DNA of 64,000 nucleotides, taken from positions 25,248-89,247 of the forward strand of contig CADCIO010000016.1 in assembly GCA_902801475.1 (NCBI GenBank), given 5' to 3'. The translations under genes and the position numbers were made by a program. Below are positions 41,247 through 51,345 of this stretch, one piece after another (positions within the stretch are counted from its first letter, which is position 1; every line of letters begins with the position of its first letter). The notes under the pieces are model-generated. The model searched no databases and was not told the DNA's origin. It saw only the letters and a list, made by a program, of their open reading frames with translations. This stretch comes from an uncultured Bacteroidales bacterium. Its GTDB lineage: Bacteria; Bacteroidota; Bacteroidia; Bacteroidales; Bacteroidaceae.

Positions 41247-44200
41247 ATGATGAAAAAGTATAACATTATCAACAACGTGGTCGGTTGGGTTGTGTTCGCC
41301 ATTGCGGCATTCACCTACTGCTCCACCATCGAACCCACGGCAAGCTTTTGGGATTGCCCTGAGTTCATCACCACTGCCTACAAGCTGGAAGTGGGTCACC
41401 CTCCTGGCGCACCTTTCTTCATGCTGTTTGGCAATTTCTTCTCCCTCTTCGCCAGCGACGCTTCGCAGGTGGCCAAGATGATCAACACGATGAGCGCCTT
41501 GCTCAGTGCTGGATGTATCCTCTTCCTCTTCTGGAGTGTGACACATCTGGCCAAGAAGCTCTTGGTGAAGGATGACGCAGAACCCACGATGGGTCAGTTG
41601 CTCGCTGTGATGGGCAGTGGTATCGCTGGTGCCCTCATCTACACTTGGAGCGACACCTTCTGGTTTTCTGCTGTGGAAGGCGAAGTGTATGCCTTCTCCA
41701 GCTTCTTCACCGCTTTGGTGTTCTGGCTCATCCTGAAATGGGAAGACAATGCCGACCAGCCCCATTCTGACCGTTGGCTCGTGTTCATCGCCTATTTGGT
41801 GGGACTCTCCATCGGCGTGCACCTGCTGAACTTGCTTTGTATTCCTGCCATCGTGCTGGTGTATTACTACAAGATGAGCAAGAATCCGACAGGCAAAGGT
41901 TCACTCCTCGTGCTGGGTGTATCGGTCATCATCGTGGCAGCTGTGCTCTATGGTATCGTACCTGGCATCGTGAAGATTGGCGGCTGGTTTGAATTGCTGT
42001 TCGTCAACACGTTGGGTATGCCATACAATATCGGTCTTTACATCTATCTGACCCTGCTCGCCATTGCGTTGGTATGGGCACTTTGGGAGACCACAAAGGC
42101 CAAGAGCGAGAACCGCATGTACATCTCGTTCATTGTCTGCACAGCCCTGTTGGGTATTCCCTTCTATGGTCACGGTGCAGCGTCTGTCATCATCGGCATC
42201 ATCGTGTTGGGCATCATTGCTGGTGTGCTCTTCTTCACCAAGAAGGCTACCCCACGCATCCTTAACACTGCCATTCTCTGCATGACCTTGATGACGGTGG
42301 GTTACAGCTCCTACGCTGTCATTGTCATCCGTTCTACAGCCAACCCTCCAATGGATCAGAACTCGCCAGAGGATGTGTTCACACTGGGTGAATACCTGGG
42401 TCGTGAGCAATATGGTGAGCGTCCACTCTTCTTTGGTCAGACCTACAAGTCACAGCCAGAGATCAAGGATAATGGCGACGGCTACCTTGCCTACGCAACT
42501 GTGCAGGGTGCACCTGTCTATCAGCGCAAGGACAAGGAGAATGAGAACGAGAAGGATGAGTACATCAAGATTCGCGACAAGTTCTCCCTCAAATACCCAT
42601 CCAACCAGTGCATGCTCTTCCCTCGCATCTACAGCGACGAGCCTTTGCACGTGCAGGCTTACGAGTCTTGGTTGGGCGATGTGAACTACCACACCGTAGA
42701 ATACAAGATACCAGGACGTGAGCCTCAGATGCTTGAGATTCCTGGCCAAATCGAGAACATCCGCTTCTTCCTCTCTTATCAGATGAACTGGATGTACTGG
42801 CGCTACTTCATGTGGAACTTCGCAGGTCGTCAGAACGACATTCAAGGTAATGGCGAACTGGAGCACGGCAACTGGCTCTCAGGCTTCGGCTGGCTCGACA
42901 ATATGCGTCTGGGCAATCAGGACATGCTCCCATCCGACCTGAAGAACAACAAGGGGCACAACGTCTTCTTCTGCCTCCCGCTCATCTTGGGTCTGCTTGG
43001 CTTCTTCTGGCAGGCATTCCGCGACAAGAAGGGCATCCAGCAGTTCTGGGTGGTGTTCTTCCTTTTCTTCATGACAGGTATTGCCATTGTCATCTACCTG
43101 AACCAGACTCCTCTCCAGCCACGTGAACGTGACTATGCATACGCAGGTTCGTTCTATGCATTCTCGATGTGGTGCGGTTTGGGTATCGCAGCCATCTACG
43201 AGCTGTTGGACAAGTGGTTGGGCAAGAAATTGGAGAAGCGTATGGCTGGCATCATCGCTGGTGCTGTGGGACTTGTACCCGCTGTGGCTATTCCGGCACA
43301 GATGGTGAGCCAGACTTGGGACGATCACGACCGCAGTGACCGCTACATGTGTCGTGACTTCGGCTTGAACTATCTCGAGACCATCCCTCACGATGGTGTC
43401 ATCTATACGAATGGTGATAACGACACCTTCCCACTTTGGTATAATGAAGATACAGAGGGCAAACGTACGGATGTGCGTGTGTGCAACCTCTCTTATCTGC
43501 AGACCGACTGGTACATCGACCAGATGAAGCGTCCCGCTTTCTCAGGTGAAGGTCAGTCAAGCCCACTCCCCATCTCGTGGAAGCGCTACCAATACACCAG
43601 CGGCAAGCACGAGATGACTGACATCAATCCTGAAGTGACGATTGGTGGTGGTGTATTGACGATGAAAGACCTGATCAATGAGGTACAGGCACAAGACCCA
43701 GAGCTCGCTCATCGTCTGTGGGGCGACAATCCTTTCGAACTGAAGAACGCCATCCGCAAGTTCCTCCTGAAGGACTACGAAGGACTCTCAGAGAGCGACA
43801 AGGAGCTGGTGGAAGCTCTCCCAGCCTGCTTGCCAAGCGATACTCTCTATGTGACAGTCGATAAGGAAGCCGTTCGCCGCTCAGGTATGAAGCTTCAGAA
43901 TGATTCCATCCCAGATCAGATGGTCATCAGTCTGGCAGGTCAAGGACGCGTGTCGAAGAGTTTCATCATGATGCTGGAGATGATTGCACAGAGCAACTTC
44001 TCACGTCCACTCTATATGTCCACCACAGTAGGTTCCAGCAACTATGGCAACCTCTGGCGTCACTTCATCCTCGAAGGTATGGCTTGGCGCATCACCCCAT
44101 TCATCTACCCTGAGAACGCAATCTACAGGGGTGTGGTGCATTCTGTGGCAGACACAGAGAAGATGTACGACAACATGATGAACAAGTACCACTATGGCAA

Positions 44201-44714
44201 CTTGAAACAGCCTGATCTCTACATCGACGAAACCACGATGCGCATGTGCTACACCCATCGCCGCTGGTTCGCTACCCTCATCACCAGTCTGGTGGAGGAA
44301 GGCAAGAAGGACAAGGCGCTCAAGGCGCTGGAGAAGTGCGAGAAGGAGATTCCTGCATACAATGTGCCACACGATCTCAACAGCTCTTCCCTCGAACTGG
44401 CCGAAGCCTACATCGCTTGCGACAAACCCGAGAAGGCACAGCCTATCCTCGAGGCGATAGAGAAGCACTCCACAGAGTACATCAAGTGGTACCTGTCGCT
44501 CAGCAACGTCTATTTCGCCAACAGTGCACGTGATTGCCATCAGGAAATCTATGCACTGGCAACGGTTCAGGATTTGTATAGCAAAATTGCCGATTCCAAA
44601 GCAGCCAAGAAAGCTGACTACGAGAAGAAAGCACAACAAATGGACGACGACCTGCAAAGACTCTATAGCGCTTTTGTCGCTAAATGTGAGGGCGCAGGCA
44701 TTCAACTGCAATGA
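41247..44714 (+). CDS. DUF2723 GT-C type membrane protein with TPR-like C-terminus
   Basis: 1155 residues. At least twelve membrane helices occupy about 1-680, with SFWDCPEF (34-41) and HPPGAPFF (52-59) in the first outer loop, typical of DUF2723. The family also contains the animal protein O-mannosyltransferase TMEM260, so a dolichol/undecaprenol-sugar-dependent protein O-glycosylase is plausible; Bacteroidota have a general periplasmic O-glycosylation system. The C-terminal 400 residues are soluble and end in helical repeats. The stop overlaps the deacetylase start by ATGA. Confidence 0.88.
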   Translation: MMKKYNIINNVVGWVVFAIAAFTYCSTIEPTASFWDCPEFITTAYKLEVGHPPGAPFFMLFGNFFSLFASDASQVAKMINTMSALLSAGCILFLFWSVTHLAKKLLVKDDAEPTMGQLLAVMGSGIAGALIYTWSDTFWFSAVEGEVYAFSSFFTALVFWLILKWEDNADQPHSDRWLVFIAYLVGLSIGVHLLNLLCIPAIVLVYYYKMSKNPTGKGSLLVLGVSVIIVAAVLYGIVPGIVKIGGWFELLFVNTLGMPYNIGLYIYLTLLAIALVWALWETTKAKSENRMYISFIVCTALLGIPFYGHGAASVIIGIIVLGIIAGVLFFTKKATPRILNTAILCMTLMTVGYSSYAVIVIRSTANPPMDQNSPEDVFTLGEYLGREQYGERPLFFGQTYKSQPEIKDNGDGYLAYATVQGAPVYQRKDKENENEKDEYIKIRDKFSLKYPSNQCMLFPRIYSDEPLHVQAYESWLGDVNYHTVEYKIPGREPQMLEIPGQIENIRFFLSYQMNWMYWRYFMWNFAGRQNDIQGNGELEHGNWLSGFGWLDNMRLGNQDMLPSDLKNNKGHNVFFCLPLILGLLGFFWQAFRDKKGIQQFWVVFFLFFMTGIAIVIYLNQTPLQPRERDYAYAGSFYAFSMWCGLGIAAIYELLDKWLGKKLEKRMAGIIAGAVGLVPAVAIPAQMVSQTWDDHDRSDRYMCRDFGLNYLETIPHDGVIYTNGDNDTFPLWYNEDTEGKRTDVRVCNLSYLQTDWYIDQMKRPAFSGEGQSSPLPISWKRYQYTSGKHEMTDINPEVTIGGGVLTMKDLINEVQAQDPELAHRLWGDNPFELKNAIRKFLLKDYEGLSESDKELVEALPACLPSDTLYVTVDKEAVRRSGMKLQNDSIPDQMVISLAGQGRVSKSFIMMLEMIAQSNFSRPLYMSTTVGSSNYGNLWRHFILEGMAWRITPFIYPENAIYRGVVHSVADTEKMYDNMMNKYHYGNLKQPDLYIDETTMRMCYTHRRWFATLITSLVEEGKKDKALKALEKCEKEIPAYNVPHDLNSSSLELAEAYIACDKPEKAQPILEAIEKHSTEYIKWYLSLSNVYFANSARDCHQEIYALATVQDLYSKIADSKAAKKADYEKKAQQMDDDLQRLYSAFVAKCEGAGIQLQ

Positions 44715-45352
44715 TTATTGAACAACCCACCAAATGGTTACGATGGCTCTATCCCAGTGCCATCTGGAGAATGGACCCGACGGAGAAGGCAGTCTATCTG
44801 ACCTTCGACGACGGGCCCATCCCCGAGTCAACCCCTTGGCTGATTGAAACGCTTGACCGTTACAATGTGAAAGCGACTTTCTTCATGGTGGGTGATAATG
44901 TCAGGAAATACCCAGAACTGCTGGAACTCATCCGTTCTCACGGTCATCGCTTGGGCAACCACACCTTCAACCACATTGGTGGCATCACGGTGTCGAGCAA
45001 ACGCTATTTGCGCAATGCCAACGAAGCCGATAAACTGATTCAGTCCAATTTGTTCCGTCCTCCAAGAGGATGGATGCGTAACGCTCAGTATATCCGTCTT
45101 CGTCGCCACTACACCATCGTGATGTGGGATTTGGTCACACGCGACTACTCCAAACGCCTCACGGCTGAAGAAGTGTTCGAGAACGTGAAGAACTACACAC
45201 GCAATGGTTCCATCATCACCTTCCACGATTCGCTTCGAAGCATTGACAAGCTCAAGAAGATACTTCCCAAATGCATCGAGTGGCTACGTGATGAAGGTTA
45301 CGAATTCAAGGTGTTTGACGAGAACCAACAGCATTCACGGCATTTGAAATAA
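44711..45352 (+). CDS. Polysaccharide deacetylase (NodB/CE4 family)
   Basis: 213 residues. NodB motifs: TFDDGP with Asp33/Asp34, the metal-binding H-x3-H at His84/His88 (HTFNH), RPPRGW, and late ITFHDS. No cleavable signal peptide, though residues 9-20 are hydrophobic. It should remove acetyl groups from a glycan N-acetylhexosamine. Translationally coupled to DUF2723, which suggests that both act on the same glycan or lipid-linked precursor. Confidence 0.9.
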   Translation: MIIEQPTKWLRWLYPSAIWRMDPTEKAVYLTFDDGPIPESTPWLIETLDRYNVKATFFMVGDNVRKYPELLELIRSHGHRLGNHTFNHIGGITVSSKRYLRNANEADKLIQSNLFRPPRGWMRNAQYIRLRRHYTIVMWDLVTRDYSKRLTAEEVFENVKNYTRNGSIITFHDSLRSIDKLKKILPKCIEWLRDEGYEFKVFDENQQHSRHLK

Positions 45353-45381
45353 AAGACATTTATGATAAAGGAATAAAGAAG

Positions 45382-45417
45382 AAGGCTAAAGAGCAGCGAT
45401 ACTCCTTAGCCTTTTTT
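45382..45417 (+). terminator. Intrinsic terminator after the deacetylase gene
   Basis: AAGGCTAA (45382-45389) pairs with TTAGCCTT (45406-45413), with GAG/CTC extending the stem, followed by a TTTTTT run. Confidence 0.85.
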
Positions 45418-45448
45418 GTATATATATAAATATGTGTAAACTTACCGA

Positions 45449-45973
45449 TTATTCGTCATCGTCAAGAATAATCTTTGCCTTACCACCCTTCTGGATTTTC
45501 TCTTCAGGCTTGTCAGTCACACAGATGGGCACCTCCTTCTTGATGCTCTGATCGAGGGAGATGAGAGTCTCTGTGGAGTCAACACCTGTGATGCCCTGAA
45601 TCTTGCGATTGAGGAGATCCATCAGTTGCTCATTGTCGCGAGCATAGAGTTTCACGAGCATGGTGTAAGGTCCTGTGGTGTAGTGACATTCCACAATCTC
45701 AGGAATCTTGTTGAGTTCACTTACAACACGTTCGTACATGGAACCCTTTTCCAATCGGATGCCCACATAGGTGCAGGTTTTATAGCCCAAGCTCTTGGGG
45801 TTAATCACATAGCCAGAACCTACGATGACGTTGGTGTCAATCAGTCGCTGAACGCGTTGATGGATGGCTGCACGCGACACACCACATACGGCAGCGACAT
45901 CCTTGAAAGGTATGCGTGCATTGGCGGAGATAATCTCCATTATTTGCTTATCAAGCTTATCTATCTTTTCCAT
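45449..45973 (-). CDS. Lrp/AsnC family transcriptional regulator
   Basis: 174 residues. Winged helix-turn-helix at about 5-50 (LDKQIMEIISANARIPFKDV; VSRAAIHQRVQRL) and the ligand-binding RAM domain at about 65-140 (YVGIRLEKGSM, TTGPYTMLVKLYARD). The tail beyond 150 is acidic. It probably responds to an amino acid and controls metabolic genes. Its promoter faces that of rdgB. Confidence 0.92.
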   Translation of the reverse strand: MEKIDKLDKQIMEIISANARIPFKDVAAVCGVSRAAIHQRVQRLIDTNVIVGSGYVINPKSLGYKTCTYVGIRLEKGSMYERVVSELNKIPEIVECHYTTGPYTMLVKLYARDNEQLMDLLNRKIQGITGVDSTETLISLDQSIKKEVPICVTDKPEEKIQKGGKAKIILDDDE

Positions 45974-46037
45974 TTTTTAGGAAGTTTTTATTGCCATTAT
46001 ACTTTGTTTGAACAGCATGTAAAGAACAAACTGTAAA

Positions 46038-46069
46038 CAAAAGTAGGTCATTTTTTTCTATTTGTCAAA
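46038..46069 (-). promoter_or_regulatory. Complete promoter of the Lrp gene
   Basis: On the minus strand: TTTG (complement of 46066-46069), 20-bp spacer, TACTTTTG (complement of 46038-46045), about 65 bp before the ATG. Confidence 0.75.
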
Positions 46070-46140
46070 CTTTTTACAAAAAAAATCGCTTTTTTTGTCA
46101 AAAAAGTGGAAAAGTGCTATCAAAAACGAAATAAAAGTGC

Positions 46141-46148
46141 TACTTTTG
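46141..46148 (+). promoter_or_regulatory. -7 box for rdgB
   Basis: TACTTTTG 27 bp before the ATG at 46176, the same variant as the divergent Lrp promoter. Confidence 0.6.
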
Positions 46149-46175
46149 TTGGTAAATTAAGAAAAAGAAGGAAAG

Positions 46176-46775
46176 ATGAAAACATTGGTATTTGCGAGTA
46201 ACAACGCGCACAAGTTGGAAGAGATACGTGCCATTTTGGGTGCGCAATATGAGGTCAAGAGTCTGAAGGACATCGGCTGTGAGGTGGATATTCCTGAAAC
46301 GGGCTCTACATTTCGAGAGAATGCCTTGCAGAAGGCCACATACGTGAAAGAGCATTTCGGCTTCGATTGCTTTGCCGATGATTCTGGTCTTCAGGTGGAA
46401 GCATTAGGTGGCGAGCCTGGCGTGTATTCTGCCCGTTATGCTATGAAGAACGGGGTGCAGTTTGAAGGCAGTAAGGATGAAGCCAATATGGATGTGCTCC
46501 TCAGCAAGTTGGTAAATGAAGAGAACAGAAAAGCATGTTTCCGTACCTGTGTCGCTTTGATTTATGAAGGTGCCACTCATTTCTTCGATGGCACAGTCGA
46601 AGGTCGCATCATCACTGAGAAACGTGGCGATGGTGGCTTTGGCTACGACCCCATCTTCATCCCTGATGGCTACGAAAAGACCTTTGCAGAATTGGGTAAT
46701 GAAGTGAAAAATGGCATCAGTCATCGGGCACGAGCTGTGGCTCAGTTGGCAGATTTCTTGAAAAAAGAAAAGTAA
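46176..46775 (+). CDS. rdgB: XTP/dITP diphosphatase (RdgB/HAM1)
   Basis: 199 residues. [13 protein letters not shown] at the start, then [35 protein letters not shown] without break and FGYDPIFIP are the family signatures. It removes non-canonical purine nucleotides (ITP, XTP) from the pool by releasing pyrophosphate. Cytosolic and single-gene. Confidence 0.95.
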   Translation: MKTLVFASNNAHKLEEIRAILGAQYEVKSLKDIGCEVDIPETGSTFRENALQKATYVKEHFGFDCFADDSGLQVEALGGEPGVYSARYAMKNGVQFEGSKDEANMDVLLSKLVNEENRKACFRTCVALIYEGATHFFDGTVEGRIITEKRGDGGFGYDPIFIPDGYEKTFAELGNEVKNGISHRARAVAQLADFLKKEK

Positions 46776-46795
46776 AAAGCACTCCAAAGGCTTAA

Positions 46796-46841
46796 TTATC
46801 AATTGTCAATTGTCAATTGTCAATTATTCTTCGTACCTTTG
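46796..46841 (+). promoter_or_regulatory. Heptad array and -7 box of the glutaminyl cyclase gene
   Basis: TTATCAA followed by three TTGTCAA units (46796-46823) leads into TACCTTTG at 46834-46841. The TTG at 46810-46812 lies 21 bp before the -7 box, so the repeat appears to supply the -33 element. Confidence 0.65.
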
Positions 46842-46861
46842 CACCCACTAATTTATAAGAA

Positions 46862-47827
46862 ATGAAGAGAATACTATATTTTTCAGTCTTGGCTCTGATG
46901 CTGGTAGGCTGTAAGGAAAAGAAGGTGGAGGTGACGGATTATGTGTCGCCAGCACCTATCTTTTGTGAAGACTCAGCTTATGCGTATGTGGCAGAGCAAT
47001 GCGCGTTTGGCCCTCGTGTAATGAACTCTGCAGCGCACGATTCGTGTGGGGAGTATATCGCACAGAAATTCAAGAGTTTTGGCGCTGTGGTGTATGACCA
47101 GTATGCCGATTCAAAACTCTATACAGGCACCCCCATCAAGATGCGCAACATCATTGCTTCTTACAACCCAGAGGCACCTGCACGCATCCTGATTGCAGGA
47201 CATTGGGACAGCCGTCAATGGGCTGACAACGACCCAGATGAAGCGAATCACAACACCCCGATTGATGGTGCCAACGATGGTGGCAGTTCCATTGGTGTGA
47301 TGCTGGAGATTGCCCGTCAGTTGCAGTTGGCCAATGACTCCAACCAAGTGAAGATTGGTGTTGATTTCATCTGCTGGGATGCAGAAGACAGTGGTGGTAG
47401 TGGTAGCGAGAGCAGTTGGTGCTTGGGCAGTCAGTATTGGTCAGGCGTTCGTCACATCGATGGTTACACAGCACGTTATGGCATCAATCTGGATATGGTG
47501 GGTGGAAGCAATACGGTCTTCTATCGTGAACAGTATTCGATGAAGTATGCCCCATCTGTAGTGGATAAGGTCTGGGGAGCTGCCCAGCGCATCGGGTATG
47601 AGAAGTATTTCAGTTATGACGATGAGGGAGGTTACATCACAGACGACCACCTGCAAGTGAATCGCGGTGGCATCCCCTGCATCGACGTGATTGGCACCGA
47701 CACAGAAGGGAACGGTTTCCCACGTACTTGGCATACGTTGGACGATAATATCAAGCATATCAACAAGGAAACGCTGAAGGCGGTTGGACAGACCATGCTG
47801 GAAGTGATCTGGACGGAGGAAAATTGA
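46862..47827 (+). CDS. Glutaminyl-peptide cyclotransferase-like (M28 fold), lipoprotein
   Basis: 321 residues. Lipobox LVGC with Cys17, so probably anchored in the periplasm or outer membrane. The FPRTWHTLDDN end (His291), GANDGGSS (Asp139) and DAED (Glu175, Asp176) fit the single-zinc site and catalytic base of type II glutaminyl cyclases as in oral Bacteroidota, rather than two-zinc M28 aminopeptidases. It would convert N-terminal glutamine of exported proteins to pyroglutamate. In Bacteroidota many exported proteins have Gln after signal cleavage, as several here (QQ, QK, QS) do. Confidence 0.85.
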   Translation: MKRILYFSVLALMLVGCKEKKVEVTDYVSPAPIFCEDSAYAYVAEQCAFGPRVMNSAAHDSCGEYIAQKFKSFGAVVYDQYADSKLYTGTPIKMRNIIASYNPEAPARILIAGHWDSRQWADNDPDEANHNTPIDGANDGGSSIGVMLEIARQLQLANDSNQVKIGVDFICWDAEDSGGSGSESSWCLGSQYWSGVRHIDGYTARYGINLDMVGGSNTVFYREQYSMKYAPSVVDKVWGAAQRIGYEKYFSYDDEGGYITDDHLQVNRGGIPCIDVIGTDTEGNGFPRTWHTLDDNIKHINKETLKAVGQTMLEVIWTEEN

Positions 47828-47856
47828 AGTGTTGAAGAATTGAAAAATTGAAGCTT

Positions 47857-48285
47857 ATGACAATAGAAGAAATACAACAGGAGGTCATCGAAGAGTTCGA
47901 AGGTTTCGATGATTGGATGGACAAGTATCAGATGCTCATCGACTTAGGTAGTGAACAAGAGCCGCTGCCTGAGCAATACAAGGTGGAGAGCAACCTCATT
48001 GATGGTTGTCAAAGTCGTGTGTGGTTGCAGGCCGATCTCACGCCAGAAGGGAAGATTCACTTTCAGGCAGAGAGTGATGCGCTGATTGTGAAGGGCATCG
48101 TCACCTTGCTCATCCGTGTGCTGGACAATCAGACGCCCGACGACATCCTGAATGCCGACCTCCACTTCATCGAGGACATCGGTCTGAAGGAACATCTATC
48201 CCCCACCCGCAGCAATGGTCTCTTGGCGATGATGAAGCAGATGAAGATGTACGCCATCGCATTTAAGGCTCAACAACATCAATGA
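47857..48285 (+). CDS. sufE: SufE family Fe-S assembly protein
   Basis: 142 residues from the ATG at 47857; an in-frame TTG nine bases earlier lies in a TTGAA repeat and is less likely. Cys51 in IDGCQSRVWL is the sulfur-accepting cysteine that takes sulfide from SufS. Coupled by ATGA overlap to the MsbA-like exporter, an unusual partner. Confidence 0.92.
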   Translation: MTIEEIQQEVIEEFEGFDDWMDKYQMLIDLGSEQEPLPEQYKVESNLIDGCQSRVWLQADLTPEGKIHFQAESDALIVKGIVTLLIRVLDNQTPDDILNADLHFIEDIGLKEHLSPTRSNGLLAMMKQMKMYAIAFKAQQHQ

Positions 48286-50123
48286 AAGAATTTTACCAGC
48301 AAATGGGCAAGTACTTTGCCCGCTACAAAGGATACATCATCAGCACGTTCGGCATGAATGTGTTGGCTGCCATTTTCAATGTCTTTTCGTTCTCCATTCT
48401 GATTCCTATCTTGCAGATTCTCTTCAAGGTCAACACAGAACAATATGAATTGTTGCCTTGGAGCAGCGCAGGTAGCATTGATGAGTTTGTGGATGTGGCA
48501 AAGAACAACGGCTACTACTATTCTCAGATGTTGGTGGACACGCAAGGTCCTTCCACCACATTGCTGATTCTGGGTCTTGTACTGGCTTTTCTCACCCTGC
48601 TGAAGACGGCTGCATATTTTGGAGGTTCAGCCTGTTTGATGCCTCTTCGTACAGGCATCATTCGTGACATTCGTGTAGATATCTACAAGAAAATCCTATC
48701 GTTGCCACTTTCGTTCTTCTCCGACGAGCGGAAGGGCGACATCTTGGCACGTGTCAGCACCGATGTGAACGAGATTGACGCCAGCATCTCCTCTTCGCTC
48801 GACATGATCATCAAGAACCCTATCTTCATCATTGTCTATGTGGGCATTCTCTTTGGCATGTCTTGGCAACTCACTTTATTCACGCTGCTGGTGGTGCCAT
48901 TGTTGGCAGGTGGTATTGGACGTATCGGCAAGAAGTTGAAGTCCAATTCGCTCTATGCACAATCGAAATGGAGTGACGGCATCAGTCAGATAGAGGAAAC
49001 CTTGGGAGGACTCCGCATCATCAAAGCATTCATCGCAGAACGGAAGATGGAAGACCGCTTCACGAAGGTCAATAATGAGTATCGAAATGCTGCTATGAAA
49101 GTGGCGATTCGACAGTCGGCTGCCCATCCCGTAAGTGAGTTCTTGGGCACCTGCATGATTGTCTTTGTGCTGTGGTTTGGTGGCTACCTCATCTTCTCTG
49201 GCAGTTCGTCCATCCAAGCCAGCGACTTTATCTTCTATCTCGTGATGCTCTACTCTACCCTGCAACCCATCAAAGACCTCTCGAAGGCGGGTTACAGCAT
49301 CCAGAAGGGTATGGCTTCGATGGAGCGCATCAACAAGATTCTTCACGCTGAGAACAATATCAAGGAGGTGGCTGAGCCTAAGAAGATTGAGGCTCTCAAC
49401 GAATCGATACAGTTGGAGAATGTACACTTCTCCTACAACGAAGGACACGAGATTCTGCACAACATCAATCTCACCATTCCAAAGGGAAAAACGATTGCAT
49501 TGGTGGGTCAGTCAGGCTCAGGCAAGAGTACGCTCGTTGACCTCATTCCACGCTATCACGACGTCTCTTCTGGAGCCATCAAGATTGACGGGGAAGATGT
49601 ACGCAACCTCTCTATCCACTCGTTGCGTGGCTTGATTGGCAACGTCAATCAGGAGGCCATCCTGTTCAACGACACCATTTTCAACAACATTGCTTTTGGT
49701 GTGGAAAATGCCACCCAAGAACAAGTGGAGGCAGCGGCAAAGATTGCCAACGCCCACGACTTCATCATGGAGATGGAACAGGGTTATCAGACGAATGTGG
49801 GTGACCGAGGTGGAAGACTTTCTGGCGGACAACGTCAACGCATTTCCATTGCACGTGCCATCTTGAAGAACCCACCTATCCTTATCCTCGATGAAGCCAC
49901 TTCTGCCCTCGATACAGAGAGCGAGCGATTGGTACAGGATGCGTTGGAGAAACTGATGAAATCACGTACAACGATTGCTATTGCACACCGTCTTTCCACC
50001 ATCAAGAATGCGAGTGAGATATATGTGCTCCACGAAGGAAAGATTGTGGAATGTGGTACGCATGAAGAGCTGATTGAGCAGAACGGCTATTACAAGAAAT
50101 TGAACGATATGCAGGCGCTATGA
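48282..50123 (+). CDS. MsbA-like ABC exporter (fused permease and ATPase)
   Basis: 613 residues. Six membrane helices in about 1-320 are followed by an ATPase domain: Walker A GQSGSGKS at 409-416, signature LSGGQRQR and Walker B ILILDEATSALD. Homodimeric exporter, probably flipping lipid A-core or another lipid across the inner membrane. Converges with dprA; an inverted repeat ACATGAAT/ATTCATGT (50124-50145) separates the two stops. Confidence 0.92.
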   Translation: MKEFYQQMGKYFARYKGYIISTFGMNVLAAIFNVFSFSILIPILQILFKVNTEQYELLPWSSAGSIDEFVDVAKNNGYYYSQMLVDTQGPSTTLLILGLVLAFLTLLKTAAYFGGSACLMPLRTGIIRDIRVDIYKKILSLPLSFFSDERKGDILARVSTDVNEIDASISSSLDMIIKNPIFIIVYVGILFGMSWQLTLFTLLVVPLLAGGIGRIGKKLKSNSLYAQSKWSDGISQIEETLGGLRIIKAFIAERKMEDRFTKVNNEYRNAAMKVAIRQSAAHPVSEFLGTCMIVFVLWFGGYLIFSGSSSIQASDFIFYLVMLYSTLQPIKDLSKAGYSIQKGMASMERINKILHAENNIKEVAEPKKIEALNESIQLENVHFSYNEGHEILHNINLTIPKGKTIALVGQSGSGKSTLVDLIPRYHDVSSGAIKIDGEDVRNLSIHSLRGLIGNVNQEAILFNDTIFNNIAFGVENATQEQVEAAAKIANAHDFIMEMEQGYQTNVGDRGGRLSGGQRQRISIARAILKNPPILILDEATSALDTESERLVQDALEKLMKSRTTIAIAHRLSTIKNASEIYVLHEGKIVECGTHEELIEQNGYYKKLNDMQAL

Positions 50124-50146
50124 ACATGAATCGAGGCATTCATGTA

Positions 50147-51292
50147 TCATGAACGGAGCAATTCATGTCGCATGATCTTGTATCTCGCTCCACCAAGCGC
50201 TTTGACAATCCCCTTCATCTCCAAGTCGAAAAGAATCATGCTGGCGCGTGAGTAAGGAATATTGGCGTCGATGGCAATCTGGTTGATATGTTTGTCATCG
50301 ACGTTTTTAAGTGTGTTCACCAAAGCACGCTCCTCGTCTGTGAGGTCAGGAAACAGGTCTTGCTGAACGGCCTCTGATTGTGCTGCTTTCTCCAAAGGAT
50401 TCTCCCACCCCATCGCGTCAAGAAGGTCGGCTGCACAGGTGAGCAAAGTGGCCTGCTGGCGACGAATGAGGTTGTTGCACCCGATGCTGTGTTCGTCATA
50501 GACACGTCCTGGGAAAGCAAACACATCACGATTGTAATCCATTGCCAACTCAGCTGTGATGAGGGAACCACCACGTTCGGAACTCTCCACAACTATACAT
50601 GCATCGCACAAACCAGCCACAATGCGGTTGCGACGTACAAAGTTCCCCTTCTCAGGCGTCGTATGGGTAGTATATTCAGTCAGCAATCCTCCTTGCTGAT
50701 GCACCATATCTGCTGCTATCTGCCGATGCATCGCAGGATAGATGGTGTCCAATCCATGTGCCAAGACACCAACTGTTGGCATACCATTATCGAGTGCTGC
50801 ACGATGGGCACACACATCGATGCCGTATGCCAAACCGCTTACAATCAGCGTGTCTGGATAGTAGCGTTTCAGGTCAGCAATAAAATTGTTGCACACTTCA
50901 CGTCCATATTCCGAACACTTCCGTGTGCCCACCACGCTGATGATTCTTTGGCTGTTCAGGTTGAAATCGCCACAACCATAAAGCACCAACGGGGCATCCT
51001 CACATTCTCTCAGCCTTTGCGGATAATCCACATCCTGCAAGACAAACACCTTCAACCGCTTCTGTTCGATGAACTCCATCTCCTCCTCCGCAAGCCTCAT
51101 CGCCTCATCAGTATCAGCAAAAGCCGACACGAGCCGTTGACTGGCATCAGGAATCAGGCGCACAATGTCCTTCCGATGGGCAAACACCTCACTCGCCGCC
51201 CCTAATGCTTCCAGCATGGTTCGGGCATTCAGCAAACTCAAACCCTTCAGTTTGGTCAGCGCGATTGCAGCGATGAGTTCTTGGGAGTTCAT
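50147..51292 (-). CDS. dprA: DNA processing protein DprA
   Basis: 381 residues. Rossmann-type core at about 110-310 with VVGTRKCSEYG, VSGLAYGIDVCAHRAALD and VVESSERGGSLITAELA, followed by a winged-helix C-terminus (about 320-378). It loads RecA on incoming single-stranded DNA in natural transformation. It has an SAM-like N-terminus. The region upstream to the thioesterase stop is a CACCTCT heptad array. Confidence 0.94.
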   Translation of the reverse strand: MNSQELIAAIALTKLKGLSLLNARTMLEALGAASEVFAHRKDIVRLIPDASQRLVSAFADTDEAMRLAEEEMEFIEQKRLKVFVLQDVDYPQRLRECEDAPLVLYGCGDFNLNSQRIISVVGTRKCSEYGREVCNNFIADLKRYYPDTLIVSGLAYGIDVCAHRAALDNGMPTVGVLAHGLDTIYPAMHRQIAADMVHQQGGLLTEYTTHTTPEKGNFVRRNRIVAGLCDACIVVESSERGGSLITAELAMDYNRDVFAFPGRVYDEHSIGCNNLIRRQQATLLTCAADLLDAMGWENPLEKAAQSEAVQQDLFPDLTDEERALVNTLKNVDDKHINQIAIDANIPYSRASMILFDLEMKGIVKALGGARYKIMRHELLRS

Positions 51293-51296
51293 AGTA

Positions 51297-51345
51297 ACCT
51301 CTTATTTCACACCTCTCACCTCACACCTCTTACTTCTCACCTCTA
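51297..51345. repeat. ACCTCTT heptad array at the thioesterase stop
   Basis: Seven 7-bp units (ACCTCTT, ATTTCAC, ACCTCTC, ACCTCAC, ACCTCTT, ACTTCTC, ACCTCTA). The last holds the TAG stop (minus strand, 51343-51345). Confidence 0.9.
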
